The notes: a model not told the origin generated them from the letters alone. Positions 15,601 through 24,777 are shown, counted from the stretch's first letter. The stretch: 25,082 bases of DNA from Christensenella sp. UBA7584 (GCA_002477805.1 DLKQ01000002.1:20261-45342); one strand, 5' to 3'. A program made the numbers and translations.

Positions 15601-18600
15601 AAACTTGAAAATAAAACATTTAAGATTGATAGTAAGATAACATCAGCAATTCAAACTTATTTCAAAAAAGATAGCACTAATACAATCTATTACTGCCAAG
15701 AAATTAGAAACGCATTACTCAATCTATCTGGAAATACTTTCACCCTTTATCCAACAAAAACCGCTGATGGCTTTAAGGATACTTCAGTTTGGGTTGTGAT
15801 AAATGAAACAAACGGAGAATACATCACCTACCTTGCGAATAGCAAAGATGGAACTCCTTTAGAAAATATAAAATTAGTTGTTTCTTCCAATAATAAAATG
15901 ACCGCAAGAATTTTGACACTCAGCGTTTTTGACAAACTAGACAACCAAAGAAACTCAACAAAACAAATTACTCTCGACCACTCTCAAGGAAGTATGTTTA
16001 GCCACTCTAAAGTTGTAGATAATAATGGAGTTACAGATACAACAGAAGACCCAACCAAATATAGCACAGCAAATAGAAAACAACTTTTTGAAGGCAACTC
16101 TACAAACCGCGATTTCGTAACATTTAGCTTTTTACAGCAAAACAACAATTTTGCTGTTGAAAAAATTACTCTAAATTTTTATGCTTTAATGCCAACCACA
16201 ACTAAAGGAAGCGAAAACTACCCATACAGTAACAATCCACTAACAAGTGTTATATTTAGCAAAGACGAATCAGCAAATGACTGGAACACAATTACTGCTG
16301 AAAATGGTACATATTACCACAGTATTGCTCTACGCAAATCCGCAACCAGTCAAGCTGGAAAATATGTTATTACACGTGAATACACCCAAAACTTTAACCA
16401 ATCAACTGCTGGCGGAGATGTGAATACACTAGATTACACCTTCTTCGTGGACAGAACTGGCATTATTAGCCTTTCTGGAAGCGAATATATAACTGGTGAA
16501 GATATTTCTCTCAACTTTGGTTTAAGTGAATACAAAAACTATCCAGAAGAATCACAAAAGATATTCAAGGATTTTGCAAAGCAAACTCTAACAGAAAGGG
16601 AATTCCTCACTAGTTTCAGAATTGATGGAATTGATGTTGTTGGACCATCAAACACAATTGTAAAATCCAACATTCTTCCTGTTAATACATCACTAAAACT
16701 TATTGACAGCATAGCATACAAATATAAATATACAGAAGAAATTCAAGACGAAGAAACAGGCAAAACAACAACTGAGTACAAATATAATACTGAAAATACC
16801 AATATGCGCCTTATGATTTTAATTCAGCAATTCAACAGTTCATCTAATCTTGTTGTTCAAAAACTATACTCCTCTGCTGTGAACTCCAACAACAAAACCG
16901 AGCTAAATAAACAAAATATTTTTGCATTAAGTGACCTTTCATCAAGCACTCTCAAAGATATTGGAACTTATAGAGTAATCATCGTAGACACAAGCAACTT
17001 AACTGGCGAATTAACTGGGACTTGGCAAGATTTAAAAATTTGGGAATACGAAAACTTTGCACCAAACTACACAATATTCTCATTTCAACTAAGTAGTGTT
17101 CCTCCAACAACATCTGCTGTGACACAAAATAATGAAAGATTTACAACACTGTACTCAAGTCAAAACATATTCGAATACTCAACCTACTTAACAAACAATA
17201 ACAATGTATATTTAACATTTACAGACACAATAGACGAATACCGTGCTAAAATTGCTTTCAATGATATCGAATTAACTCAAACTTTATATACTCTAAAAAA
17301 TGGTGTAATGACCACCTCTTCCCCAATAACAATGCCACTATATATATACAATAAAGAAACAAAACAAAATGAAAGCATTGTCAGAACTTGGGATAAAGAC
17401 AAACCTGAAGAAATGGAAAATATTTTCTCAGAGACAGAAATTAGTAGAATCAAAGGCACTTACAAAAATTCTATAACAAGCTTCACACTAAGTACAAAAG
17501 AAAGCGATGGCGGAATTTTGTACTATCGTGAAGAAATTGCTCCAGAAAGATTTACTTACTACATTATTGTACCAGCAGTTAGTTTTACGGAAGAGAAAAT
17601 TGGAGACACAAATGTAAGTTATCAGAGCGATTGTCTCTACACACTGAGTTACAAATATTTAGGAAATGCTGACGACTATAAAACTATCTCTTATGAGCAA
17701 GATGGTACAACAGTGGTCTCAAACGAGAACTTCCAAGGAATAACAAGAACATATATTGACCACACAGCACCATACAAAAATTTGCTTGACTTAGTCGAAA
17801 ATGACACCTATCTTAGCACAGAGGAAAAAAATGAAATCCGTAACAATCTTATAAATCCGGACTATGAATTTTTACAAAAATACGCATTTGCTGTTGGCCC
17901 AACATTTAGACTTAAAAATTATGGCGATTCCGAAAACAGTGACCGTTTCTACTACCGAAGTTATCCAGAAGGAAAATACAACAAAGATGGTTCATACCAA
18001 GAACAAACATCAGTTCAAGGAAGGTCAGACTTCAGTAATTCTTCAAAAAAATTCAGTCCAACATCGACAGATTATACAGCTTCATACTACTCAAGCTTTC
18101 CAGCAAAGTCAGGATACTACGATATTATAGAAATTGACGTTTCCGGAAACTATAGAGTTTACACAATTTACCTCAATCTTTCAAGCGTGGATATATCAGC
18201 AGTAGGAACAGATGCCGAAACCACTGAAACCTCTAAGAACTATTATAGTATGGTTTCCTCTTTTAGTGGAAACACCCCTACCCTTTTAATTAGTGAAACT
18301 AAAGACAATATTAGAACAACTCTTTTTGAGACAACAGGTATAGCAACACTAACACAAGCTAGTATCAATATTTATTCTTTTGAATTTAACAAATTAACAA
18401 TTGATGATGCTTGGTTCACAATCAAATATAGACTTTTAAATAATAACAATGCTAATGCCTTTAAGATAATCAAAATTGACCCAACTAAAGATACTTCTGA
18501 AATACTACAGGAGCTCAATAATTTTATTTTAGATTGTATACAATCTGGAAGGACAGGTGGTGGTTCAAAAATGGAATTCATTTTTAACAATAGAGCAGGA

Positions 18601-21360
18601 AATGATATTAGATTCTTTATTTGCTCTCCAGGAGTTGAACTTAGCCTTGAAAAACTTTTCCCAGGTAAAGTTGGTCAATCATCTTTTGCTATAACTATGC
18701 CTTCGGACACATTTTCAACTCAATATAAAAACTTTTCAATAAAGATGAATGGAACAATTGAATTAACAAAAGATTCACTTGGAAATGACATTTTGATTGT
18801 CAACACAGAAAGAAATCAACCCCACACATTTACATTTTCTCTCACTACAAGTTCTAAATACACATTTGAATTTGTTGACAACTTTAAGAAAAAATACAAA
18901 TTCGTATATCCAACAACAGCAAATCTGGTTAATGAAGTAGTGTTTGATGAAAACTCTACTCCAAAATACTATGGCGATTCACTATTCTCACCAAATGACA
19001 CGAAATATCGTTATACTTCAGCCTCACTAGACCGTCTTAGTCTTACAATCACAGACAACGACACCGGAAATATACTTGTTCAATTTAACGATCTTCCTTA
19101 CTCAAATTCAACAGAAACAACAAAAACACCTAAAGACGTTGTAACAGCTTCCCAAATGTATTCAACATATTTTAGTACAATAAAAATTGGAACCACTGTT
19201 ACATTAACATTTAAAGCCATTCCGAACACAAACTACTCCTACTCTATTCAACTGACTGATATTGATAACAATAAAAGAACTCAAAAGTTTGGAATTTACA
19301 CCTATGCTCCACAAGTTAGTTTCGTTGATAGCACAGGAGCAAATATATGGAGTGCAACTAATTCTGAAAAAGTGACATCAAAAGTTGTAACACTAAAATG
19401 GCTCAACGATGAGTCTATGCTCTTTAATCCTTCAGTAACTCTTTCGTACGGAAATTCTACAACAGCCATAAGTTCAGGATATAGCGTCTCTCAAGAAGGA
19501 ACATACAAACTCACCGTTTCAAACTCTCTCGGAGTTATTAATTACCTCTCTGAAACATTTACTATCAAATCTGCAACTGCGAGCTTGTATAGCGTGTACT
19601 TTAACGACCAAATATTACAAGCGCATACCAAAAAATATTCTTATGAAAATATGCAGATTGACCACTATTTCTTCCTTGCAAGTTCACCTGAAGACTGGAA
19701 TCACATCTACATTAACAAAAACGAGGATAAAGAACTTTCTGTTGAAAAAATTGAAGATGCCTCAAAAGCAAATACAAACATATACCGCGTTTATGGAAAT
19801 GCACACAATATTTATTTCGCTGTAACAAGAATTACAAACTCAAACGGAAATCTCACTAGTTTCAATATTTATAGTTGTAATGTAAATAACCCAGAACAAA
19901 AAGACCAAGCTATAACAAATTCAGACTATTCATTGCGATTACTCCCTGACGAGCTTGGAAATAAAAAGTACGCACAAATTATTTGGAATCCAACTTATGT
20001 TGACGGTGCTGAAGTTTATGAAGATTTTGTTTACTTAGATATTACCTATAATGACAAAATTTATATGGGTAGATTTACGAGTGGTGAAGTTAACCTTACA
20101 AAATCTGGAAAATACACTATTGAAATTCACGACATAGTTGGACAAACTCACAGATTTGGAACTTCTGTATTATCCACTAACTTTACACTTACAATTCTTA
20201 ATGAAATTATATTCTATGTAAACAATGACAATCCAATTCAAAATGCAACCTATAATGATGAAGTAATCTTATCACTTGTAGACACATCAAATTATAACTG
20301 GTCAAATACTGGAGCCATTTCAGTGTCGCGAAACAATGCTGTTTACACCGATTACTTAACATTAGGAACGACTTGGACATTTAGCGAACCAGGGTATTAC
20401 AAGGTTATTCTATCAACAGATACAATGACCTCACCTACCGCAACTATTTATGCTGAATACTCATTTAGCATAATAGATCAAAATGAAAGTATGCAAATTT
20501 ATGAATTTGCTAAAAAATCAGGTTATACTATCCACAAAATACAATTTATCGAATTTGGAGACATCGGCGAAACCAATCTTACATCTTACATTCAACAAAT
20601 CAAAGACAACTTTGAAGACTATACACCAGATACTCTTAGAACAGAACTTTATGCAATATTTTCTGAAATTCTAAGCGGAAAACTTAGTGATGAAACTTTG
20701 GAAAGTACAATAAGTAGTATTAGCGATTCTCTAATTCAAATTTATGACAAAGATAACTATCAAGCATTTGAAGATGAATTTGTTTCACAAGTTTCAGCAT
20801 ATATTGACGTGTATAAACTTGAGGACATAACAGATGAGATAAAAGACCTTAACAATGTATCAGTTTTGCAGAATTTTACACTCGACCCTAATACAACTGG
20901 AGCAGGAAGATACCTCATTACTATAAAAACAAAATCTCAAGAACTCATACCTGAGCAAACATACTCGTTTATTGTTTGGGTAAACAATGAAATTCCAACA
21001 ATTCAAGCATCTCGTAGCTTTGGAAGTAGTGCAAAATCACCTGTCACAATTTCATATAATGCAAGTTTACTATACTCACAGGTTGGCAATTCGTATATAG
21101 CAATAAATGGCGTAACAATGGCAACAATAGATAAAACAAGAGAAGATGAGAATCAAATTAGTACTTTCACATTCAGCGACCCTGGTTCTTACCTTGTTCA
21201 AGTTTATTCAAAAAGTGGAAAACTATTAACTAGCCAACGAATTACTATCGAAGTTCCACTCAACACCGCATCAATCATTCTTATCGTTGTAGGGTGCGTC
21301 GTTGTCGTTGCTATAATTACAATATTTATTATTCTAAGAACACGAATGAAAGTAAAATAG
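12667..21360 (+). CDS. Giant secreted, membrane-anchored surface protein (2897 aa)
   Basis: A Sec signal peptide (basic start, hydrophobic core about 9-27) leads to a huge extracellular part rich in Ser, Thr, Asn, Tyr and Lys. The protein ends in a single C-terminal membrane helix (about 2868-2890) and a short basic tail, RTRMKVK. There is no LPxTG motif. Most of it looks like tandem beta-sandwich (Ig-like) domains, with recurring phrases such as GTYTIKIYFTN, AGTYFVYLSF, EGTYKLTVSNS and PGYYKVILST. A 43-residue unit occurs twice (98-140 and 389-431, 20 identical positions). Residues about 2604-2738 look alpha-helical, unlike the rest. Cysteines are few. The ATG follows AAAGGAG by 6 nt. Nothing shows an enzymatic site, so an adhesin or cell-contact role is the likeliest guess. 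It has its own promoter and terminator beside the T4SS coupling gene, but a functional link is inference only. Confidence 0.9.
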   Translation: MQNKSIKTILFLTFIPLVLSVLLFTSFISGKGFVGAVGEDNPIKVSLVTVNDTVPDDYQPGKDDASLILPNEKTEQIIWDGTTENIPFVLVDNTYSELSGSYTINNATSVTYKGATYTSTNGTFTIDGEKYYYNTSTNKILKKEGKHEAISISLGSTSEKYQTIETTIKLNGVEIVKNNPVSLGSQFQLFSQIIHGLTNSFIEGSQSEFGSSGTYFLTKENGTDSALERVEGLYEITINYRHNSGFPQTSNFAFYLITTNSYANEEESVKFSNTQKLVSTSLQDTYSIEHYFNQTNFNTTQKDGTSTFNQDTKSPLAYPTLNYNPEKYNVSYKRTLYSYVEQGEFSIELIESSGNMIAKFVERVYKTTNGQRELVSENSKLISRTTNELDGEYRIIAPNKISYEGNDVTSENGIFTINNTKYYFNELENKIKVFNEYAPFSATWVFEKLGDYEFYKYCTIRNKDNQFITATNITLSNANLLKTEALYINGFQATYTTKNGTSPFLKNETYKSDFTYLNDSVINSAGSVLIKKPTPAQISIDANKISINNTSVLEFDESILPSTNQPNVKLQYNAKLSSITGSNWYIYINKKNEVSVQNFTYGTTFYDAGTYFVYLSFKNNAVKTATVHTQQFIAFKISNTSPDVFVQTTLHENSTSLVNSLSGEVLPDENSKTLSSDSFTNQNVYLRWNKNGPFNAEITAEYILSDYNGNLLSSGSLSGLVCTNNGGLLYANDDATLFKENGTYTIKIYFTNSNSFITKSFTIDKNEITGIKALKVNPNTKQLANKDSLGDNILSDLSNFNLVLGLNPNQAEGFVWTWNEKQSGATITARYYYSVISYQEADYNTKSLQNSFGEEWILANGKFGLLSTAKDYAYTKVTEQNFKTIKFSSPQIFTTSRLGILVLEDEAGNTATFTSILDKISPEYIQQEEGSGENATSTMISKTTKLTWGSHKSLLVEQSEESENVSQLIEQAISSSSWKLENKTFKIDSKITSAIQTYFKKDSTNTIYYCQEIRNALLNLSGNTFTLYPTKTADGFKDTSVWVVINETNGEYITYLANSKDGTPLENIKLVVSSNNKMTARILTLSVFDKLDNQRNSTKQITLDHSQGSMFSHSKVVDNNGVTDTTEDPTKYSTANRKQLFEGNSTNRDFVTFSFLQQNNNFAVEKITLNFYALMPTTTKGSENYPYSNNPLTSVIFSKDESANDWNTITAENGTYYHSIALRKSATSQAGKYVITREYTQNFNQSTAGGDVNTLDYTFFVDRTGIISLSGSEYITGEDISLNFGLSEYKNYPEESQKIFKDFAKQTLTEREFLTSFRIDGIDVVGPSNTIVKSNILPVNTSLKLIDSIAYKYKYTEEIQDEETGKTTTEYKYNTENTNMRLMILIQQFNSSSNLVVQKLYSSAVNSNNKTELNKQNIFALSDLSSSTLKDIGTYRVIIVDTSNLTGELTGTWQDLKIWEYENFAPNYTIFSFQLSSVPPTTSAVTQNNERFTTLYSSQNIFEYSTYLTNNNNVYLTFTDTIDEYRAKIAFNDIELTQTLYTLKNGVMTTSSPITMPLYIYNKETKQNESIVRTWDKDKPEEMENIFSETEISRIKGTYKNSITSFTLSTKESDGGILYYREEIAPERFTYYIIVPAVSFTEEKIGDTNVSYQSDCLYTLSYKYLGNADDYKTISYEQDGTTVVSNENFQGITRTYIDHTAPYKNLLDLVENDTYLSTEEKNEIRNNLINPDYEFLQKYAFAVGPTFRLKNYGDSENSDRFYYRSYPEGKYNKDGSYQEQTSVQGRSDFSNSSKKFSPTSTDYTASYYSSFPAKSGYYDIIEIDVSGNYRVYTIYLNLSSVDISAVGTDAETTETSKNYYSMVSSFSGNTPTLLISETKDNIRTTLFETTGIATLTQASINIYSFEFNKLTIDDAWFTIKYRLLNNNNANAFKIIKIDPTKDTSEILQELNNFILDCIQSGRTGGGSKMEFIFNNRAGNDIRFFICSPGVELSLEKLFPGKVGQSSFAITMPSDTFSTQYKNFSIKMNGTIELTKDSLGNDILIVNTERNQPHTFTFSLTTSSKYTFEFVDNFKKKYKFVYPTTANLVNEVVFDENSTPKYYGDSLFSPNDTKYRYTSASLDRLSLTITDNDTGNILVQFNDLPYSNSTETTKTPKDVVTASQMYSTYFSTIKIGTTVTLTFKAIPNTNYSYSIQLTDIDNNKRTQKFGIYTYAPQVSFVDSTGANIWSATNSEKVTSKVVTLKWLNDESMLFNPSVTLSYGNSTTAISSGYSVSQEGTYKLTVSNSLGVINYLSETFTIKSATASLYSVYFNDQILQAHTKKYSYENMQIDHYFFLASSPEDWNHIYINKNEDKELSVEKIEDASKANTNIYRVYGNAHNIYFAVTRITNSNGNLTSFNIYSCNVNNPEQKDQAITNSDYSLRLLPDELGNKKYAQIIWNPTYVDGAEVYEDFVYLDITYNDKIYMGRFTSGEVNLTKSGKYTIEIHDIVGQTHRFGTSVLSTNFTLTILNEIIFYVNNDNPIQNATYNDEVILSLVDTSNYNWSNTGAISVSRNNAVYTDYLTLGTTWTFSEPGYYKVILSTDTMTSPTATIYAEYSFSIIDQNESMQIYEFAKKSGYTIHKIQFIEFGDIGETNLTSYIQQIKDNFEDYTPDTLRTELYAIFSEILSGKLSDETLESTISSISDSLIQIYDKDNYQAFEDEFVSQVSAYIDVYKLEDITDEIKDLNNVSVLQNFTLDPNTTGAGRYLITIKTKSQELIPEQTYSFIVWVNNEIPTIQASRSFGSSAKSPVTISYNASLLYSQVGNSYIAINGVTMATIDKTREDENQISTFTFSDPGSYLVQVYSKSGKLLTSQRITIEVPLNTASIILIVVGCVVVVAIITIFIILRTRMKVK

Positions 21361-21372
21361 ATAACATAAATT

Positions 21373-21409
21373 AAAAAACACTCTAATCATAAGATTAAAG
21401 TGTTTTTTT
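21373..21409 (+). terminator. Intrinsic terminator of the giant gene
   Basis: A long stem (AAACACTCTAATC against GATTAAAGTGTTT, one mismatch, loop ATAA) is followed by a T-run, beginning 13 nt after the stop. The minus strand also carries T residues, so it may work in both directions, but the ribosomal operon facing it has its own terminator. Confidence 0.85.
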
Positions 21410-21579
21410 AAACTAATAAAATATTTTCAATACAACATTTTTTATTTTAAATGTTTATAATTTTTTGCTTTTATATAAAATCCTTTTCATAACAACAAGA
21501 ATTTTGCAAAAGGTTTTTCACAAAAAAACAAATATAATAGTTTTATAAAAGAATCATCAAATAGTCTGAAAGTTGATAC

Positions 21580-21604
21580 AAAAAAGAGGTATCTACCTCT
21601 TTTT
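21580..21604 (-). terminator. Intrinsic terminator of the rplM-rpsI operon
   Basis: AAAAGAGGT-ATCT-ACCTCTTTT forms a perfect hairpin with a T-run on the minus strand, starting 3 nt after the rpsI stop. Confidence 0.9.
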
Positions 21605-21607
21605 ATA

Positions 21608-22021
21608 TTATCTCTTAGAGAATTGTACAGCGCGTCTAGCTTTGTGAAGACCATATTTTTTACGTTCTTTCATACGAGGGTCTCTTGTAAGAAGTCCAGC
21701 AGTCTTTAAAACAGCTTTATTCTCTTCACTAACCTTAACAAGTGCTCTACTAATTCCGTGACGAATTGCCCCAGCCTGACCAGAAAGTCCACCACCATCA
21801 ACAGTTACCATAACATCAAACTTGTTTAAACTGTCTGTTAAAACGAGTGGTTGTCTAACAACTTGTTTAAGTGTATCAAGACCAAAATATTCTTCTATAT
21901 CTCTTTTGTTGATTGTAATTTTTCCGTTTCCATCAACAAGACGAACGCGAGCTACAGAACTTTTTCTACGACCTGTTGCAGGAGTTTGAACTACATCATT
22001 TTTAATTTTCTTTGTTGCCAT
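21608..22021 (-). CDS. rpsI: 30S ribosomal protein S9 (uS9)
   Basis: This 137-aa small-subunit protein has a C-terminal tail that reaches the ribosomal P site. It shows the family signatures GRRKSSVARVRL (17-28), GGGLSGQAGAIRHGISRAL (76-94) and the universal C-terminal SKR tail (135-137). About ten residues precede the usual family start. The ATG is 8 nt after AGGAGG. The rplM stop codon ends 1 nt before it, so the ribosome site lies inside rplM and the two are probably translated in a coupled way. It marks core chromosome. Confidence 0.98.
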   Translation of the reverse strand: MATKKIKNDVVQTPATGRRKSSVARVRLVDGNGKITINKRDIEEYFGLDTLKQVVRQPLVLTDSLNKFDVMVTVDGGGLSGQAGAIRHGISRALVKVSEENKAVLKTAGLLTRDPRMKERKKYGLHKARRAVQFSKR

Positions 22022-22022
22022 A

Positions 22023-22463
22023 TTATCTTCCTCCTTTTATCTCTAAAACTTGTGGGTTTTGAGCTTGGTGGTCGTGATTTTCACCTTTATATGTTCTAAG
22101 CTTCTTAAGCATTTTTCTTCCAAGATTATTCTTTGGAAGCATACCCTTTACCGCCTTCATTACAACAAAATCACTTTTTTCTTTCATAAGTTTGCTGTAT
22201 TTAATTTCTTTATCGCCACCAGGATAAAGTGTGTGATATTTGTATACCTTTTGATTTAATTTGTTTCCAGTGAGAGCAACTTTGTCACAATTAAGAACAA
22301 TCACATAGTCACCCATATCAACGTGTGGTGTGTAAGTTGGTTTGTTTTTTCCACGAAGAATTGCAGCAACTTGGCTTGCCAATCTTCCAAGAGGAATATC
22401 AGTTGCATCAACAACCCACCATTTACTTACAACATCGCCTTGTTTTGGCATAAATGTTTTCAT
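22023..22463 (-). CDS. rplM: 50S ribosomal protein L13 (uL13)
   Basis: This 146-aa early-assembly protein of the large subunit contains the family blocks WWVVDATDIPLGRLAS (15-30), LRGKNKPTYTPHVDMGDYV (36-54) and KAVKGMLPKNNLGRKMLKKL (103-122). Its length is normal and no residue looks damaged. The ATG follows GGAG by about 7 nt. It is the first gene of the conserved rplM-rpsI operon, driven by the consensus promoter at 22545-22573. The 75-nt leader is long enough for a ribosomal-protein leader RNA, but I see no clear fold. Confidence 0.98.
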   Translation of the reverse strand: MKTFMPKQGDVVSKWWVVDATDIPLGRLASQVAAILRGKNKPTYTPHVDMGDYVIVLNCDKVALTGNKLNQKVYKYHTLYPGGDKEIKYSKLMKEKSDFVVMKAVKGMLPKNNLGRKMLKKLRTYKGENHDHQAQNPQVLEIKGGR

Positions 22464-22544
22464 AATTTTCTCCTAATTAAAACTCGCCTAATCGCTAACT
22501 TTAAGTGAGGGGCTAATTCACAAAAGGTGTAATAGACTTCTAAT

Positions 22545-22573
22545 ATAATACAACAAAAAATAATAAATGTCAA
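22545..22573 (-). promoter_or_regulatory. Promoter of the rplM-rpsI operon
   Basis: A perfect TTGACA (22573-22568) and TATTAT (22550-22545) have 17-nt spacing on the minus strand. This is the best sigma-70/SigA-type promoter in the window, as expected for ribosomal genes. Transcription should start near 22538. Confidence 0.85.
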
Positions 22574-22681
22574 GGGCAAATATAAAATTTGCCATTTTTT
22601 TAAATCATTTTATAAGAAAAATTTTATAGTAATGCTATAATCATTTGTGATACCGATTTTAAATAGTTTTCACGCGTTACT

Positions 22682-22714
22682 AAAAAATCACCAGTAAAAT
22701 ACCTGATGATTTTT
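22682..22714 (-). terminator. Intrinsic terminator of the beta-propeller-like lipoprotein gene
   Basis: On the minus strand AAAATCATCAG pairs with CTGGTGATTTT (one G-U pair) around an 8-nt loop, followed by a T-run, 38 nt after the stop. It may also work in the other direction. Confidence 0.85.
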
Positions 22715-22751
22715 AATTAACAAAAATTTCTAACTTTAGAGTAAATTCGTA

Positions 22752-24209
22752 TTATTCGCTTTGAGTGTCGTAATCTTCAGTTTCCAAAACTCCAACAAAA
22801 TGCTCATAATATTTTGAAGTTTCAGCATCAACACTTCCAACATCAATCATATTCAAATAATAGTGTCCACTTTCTTTTTCGCTATTTTTAAGATAGAAAA
22901 TTTTTTCACCACAAACTGAAACATAATTACTGCTACCTGTTTTTACATTTGAATCAACCAATGTCTCACAAGTTGGAGTTTCCTCACCTTCTTTAAAGTT
23001 TGCAAATTTAGTGAAATCAGCTCTTTTAATTGCATTGTTTGAGTCATCAGTGTAATAAACATAATTTCCGCTAGTTGCAATTATTGTCCCTGTAACGCTA
23101 TCAATTTTTGTGTAATTTCCATTGTTATCAACAACAGCAATTTCCTTGTTTGTGCTATCATTTACAATCATTGCATTTCCGCTTGAAACAAGCATAAAAT
23201 CGCCATATGAGGAATGAACATATTCTTCCTTTGTAGTACCAATTTCGCTCTCATTTGCTACCGCATAAAGTGATGTAGAACTACTTTGATTTGTTGAAAT
23301 CTTCTTTTCGTAATAAATTTTTTCTGATGAAGCTTTCTTTAATGTAATTGTGTCCGAACTGATATAAACTTTATCGTAATTTTCAACTTTGTCAAGACTG
23401 AACTTACAAAGAACATTGCCTGATGCAAAACTTTCTCCATCGCCCTCTTTGTAATCGCGAGTATAGTATAATGTTTTACTAAAATCTGCCACCGCACTAG
23501 CTGATGTATTATAACTACAAAACGCTACACTAGTTACTTCTTCAGAAACAACTTTTGATGACTTGTTATTTTTTGCATCATATTTTGTTGCGATAAGTGT
23601 TTTTCCGTCAAGAATTGTGATATAAGTTGTCCCGTTTGATTCAAACGCATTATACTTTACCTCAGAACCAGCACTTTTTGTTGTATAAATCCACTCAGAT
23701 GATTTACTTCGATCAAGTTTTATTCTAAAGAAATCAACCCTGCTTGATTCAACTTCCATCGCTCCATTTTTCTCATTACAAGGTGAAGCATAGTACAAAT
23801 AGTCACCTAAAATATACAGTCCAACATACTCAAAGCCAACAACTTTTTTTGCTAAAACATCAATATTTTCAAGAGCATTACTACCATCAAATATTTCATT
23901 TCCATCTTCATCTTTTTCTGGTTCAACTTCTACAGGGTGTCCATTTTCTAGCTTTATTCTGTAAAGACCAGAATAAGTTATTTTCCCGTCAAAATTGTTG
24001 TCACTAACTTCACTATAACTAACAAAACCATTTGCAAAGTACAAATAATCACCTTTTGTAACTGCTAAAGTTCCGTTTCCGATAACAACATCATCTTTTT
24101 GAGGATTATCTTTAAAAGTTGAAAGATTTGATGCGCAACCCGCAAACGAAATTACAGCAAGTCCTACCAAACAAAAACTCATAATCAAATTTTTAATCCA
24201 TTTAGCCAT
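22752..24209 (-). CDS. Lipoprotein with beta-propeller-like repeats (DUF5050-like)
   Basis: This 485-aa exported lipoprotein has a lipobox FAGC with Cys25. The mature part repeats a pattern of GDYLYF/GDYLYYAS/GNYVYYTDD followed 10-25 residues later by a basic-hydrophobic strand such as LYRIKL, FFRIKLD or IKRADF. I recognise this pattern from DUF5050-type beta-propeller proteins of Bacillota (blades near 53-90, 131-170, 190-215 and 385-415). Residues 92-107 are acidic. The substrate is unknown; such proteins are usually annotated as surface or sensor lipoproteins. The ATG follows AAGGAG by 6 nt. The gene is a single-gene unit with its own promoter and terminator, divergent from the small gene at 24317. 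It sits outside the T4SS locus and I see no link to it. Confidence 0.75.
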   Translation of the reverse strand: MAKWIKNLIMSFCLVGLAVISFAGCASNLSTFKDNPQKDDVVIGNGTLAVTKGDYLYFANGFVSYSEVSDNNFDGKITYSGLYRIKLENGHPVEVEPEKDEDGNEIFDGSNALENIDVLAKKVVGFEYVGLYILGDYLYYASPCNEKNGAMEVESSRVDFFRIKLDRSKSSEWIYTTKSAGSEVKYNAFESNGTTYITILDGKTLIATKYDAKNNKSSKVVSEEVTSVAFCSYNTSASAVADFSKTLYYTRDYKEGDGESFASGNVLCKFSLDKVENYDKVYISSDTITLKKASSEKIYYEKKISTNQSSSTSLYAVANESEIGTTKEEYVHSSYGDFMLVSSGNAMIVNDSTNKEIAVVDNNGNYTKIDSVTGTIIATSGNYVYYTDDSNNAIKRADFTKFANFKEGEETPTCETLVDSNVKTGSSNYVSVCGEKIFYLKNSEKESGHYYLNMIDVGSVDAETSKYYEHFVGVLETEDYDTQSE

Positions 24210-24224
24210 AAAAATCTCCTTGTC

Positions 24225-24240
24225 TTGTGAAAAATCACAA
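24225..24240 (-). promoter_or_regulatory. Inverted repeat in the lipoprotein leader
   Basis: TTGTGA-AAAA-TCACAA is a perfect 6-bp inverted repeat just upstream of the ribosome site and about 12 nt after the predicted start of transcription. It could be an operator or a small mRNA hairpin. Confidence 0.5.
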
Positions 24241-24258
24241 ACTTTGTATATAATTCAT

Positions 24259-24287
24259 ATAATATCATCAAATCTTAATTTAGTCAA
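24259..24287 (-). promoter_or_regulatory. Promoter of the beta-propeller-like lipoprotein gene
   Basis: TTGACT (24287-24282) and TATTAT (24264-24259) have 17-nt spacing on the minus strand, about 50 nt before the ATG. The plus strand has TATAAT boxes at 24249-24254 and 24258-24263 that could serve the divergent small gene, so the two promoters would overlap and may exclude each other. Confidence 0.75.
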
Positions 24288-24316
24288 TTATTCTAGGCAT
24301 AAAAAAGGAGGTTTGT

Positions 24317-24619
24317 ATGAAAAAATATCAAAAAACAGACAAAACAAAAGCATTAAGACCTCAAATTCTATCACAAGAAAAACCAAAACTAGATTTAATT
24401 ACATTATTGCCACAAATTTTAAAAATATTGCCAAAATTAAATCTGGAAAACATTTTTGGGCAAAATAATAAAGCAAAACAAGTCCAACCCCGCCCTGAAT
24501 CACGAAATTTGATGCAAGATGAAAACACGCGAGCTGTAATTCAAAGTATGCAGATACATAGCCAAATGGTTGAACAGATAAAATCAAAAAATAATACAAC
24601 TCACAAAAGCAATTTTTAA
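24317..24619 (+). CDS. Small basic Gln/Lys-rich hypothetical protein
   Basis: A 100-aa ORF of no family I recognise, preceded by a perfect AGGAGG with 5-nt spacing, which is the main reason to accept it. It has a basic N-terminus, a short amphipathic or hydrophobic stretch, LDLITLLPQILKILPKLNLE (25-44), then a polar Gln/Asn-rich tail with many basic residues. No signal peptide and no clear membrane span are present, so it may be a small peripheral or cytoplasmic protein. It is divergent from the lipoprotein gene and shares its 107-nt intergenic region. Confidence 0.65.
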   Translation: MKKYQKTDKTKALRPQILSQEKPKLDLITLLPQILKILPKLNLENIFGQNNKAKQVQPRPESRNLMQDENTRAVIQSMQIHSQMVEQIKSKNNTTHKSNF

Positions 24620-24777
24620 AGAAAAATCTCAGTTTGAAATAGAAAATATTTTGATTTTCAACACCAAGGTTCCCAAATTATGGAGTAAATAAACTTTTTA
24701 ATAAGCAAAACACTTAATATTGAGGTGGTAAAAAGAGAGGATTAAAGCCTGTTGCTGGTGGGAAGGTATCACTGATT

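Noticed and set aside
21250..21360. LPxTG sortase anchor at the end of the giant protein
   Set aside because: No LPxTG-like motif precedes the C-terminal helix; it looks like a plain membrane anchor.
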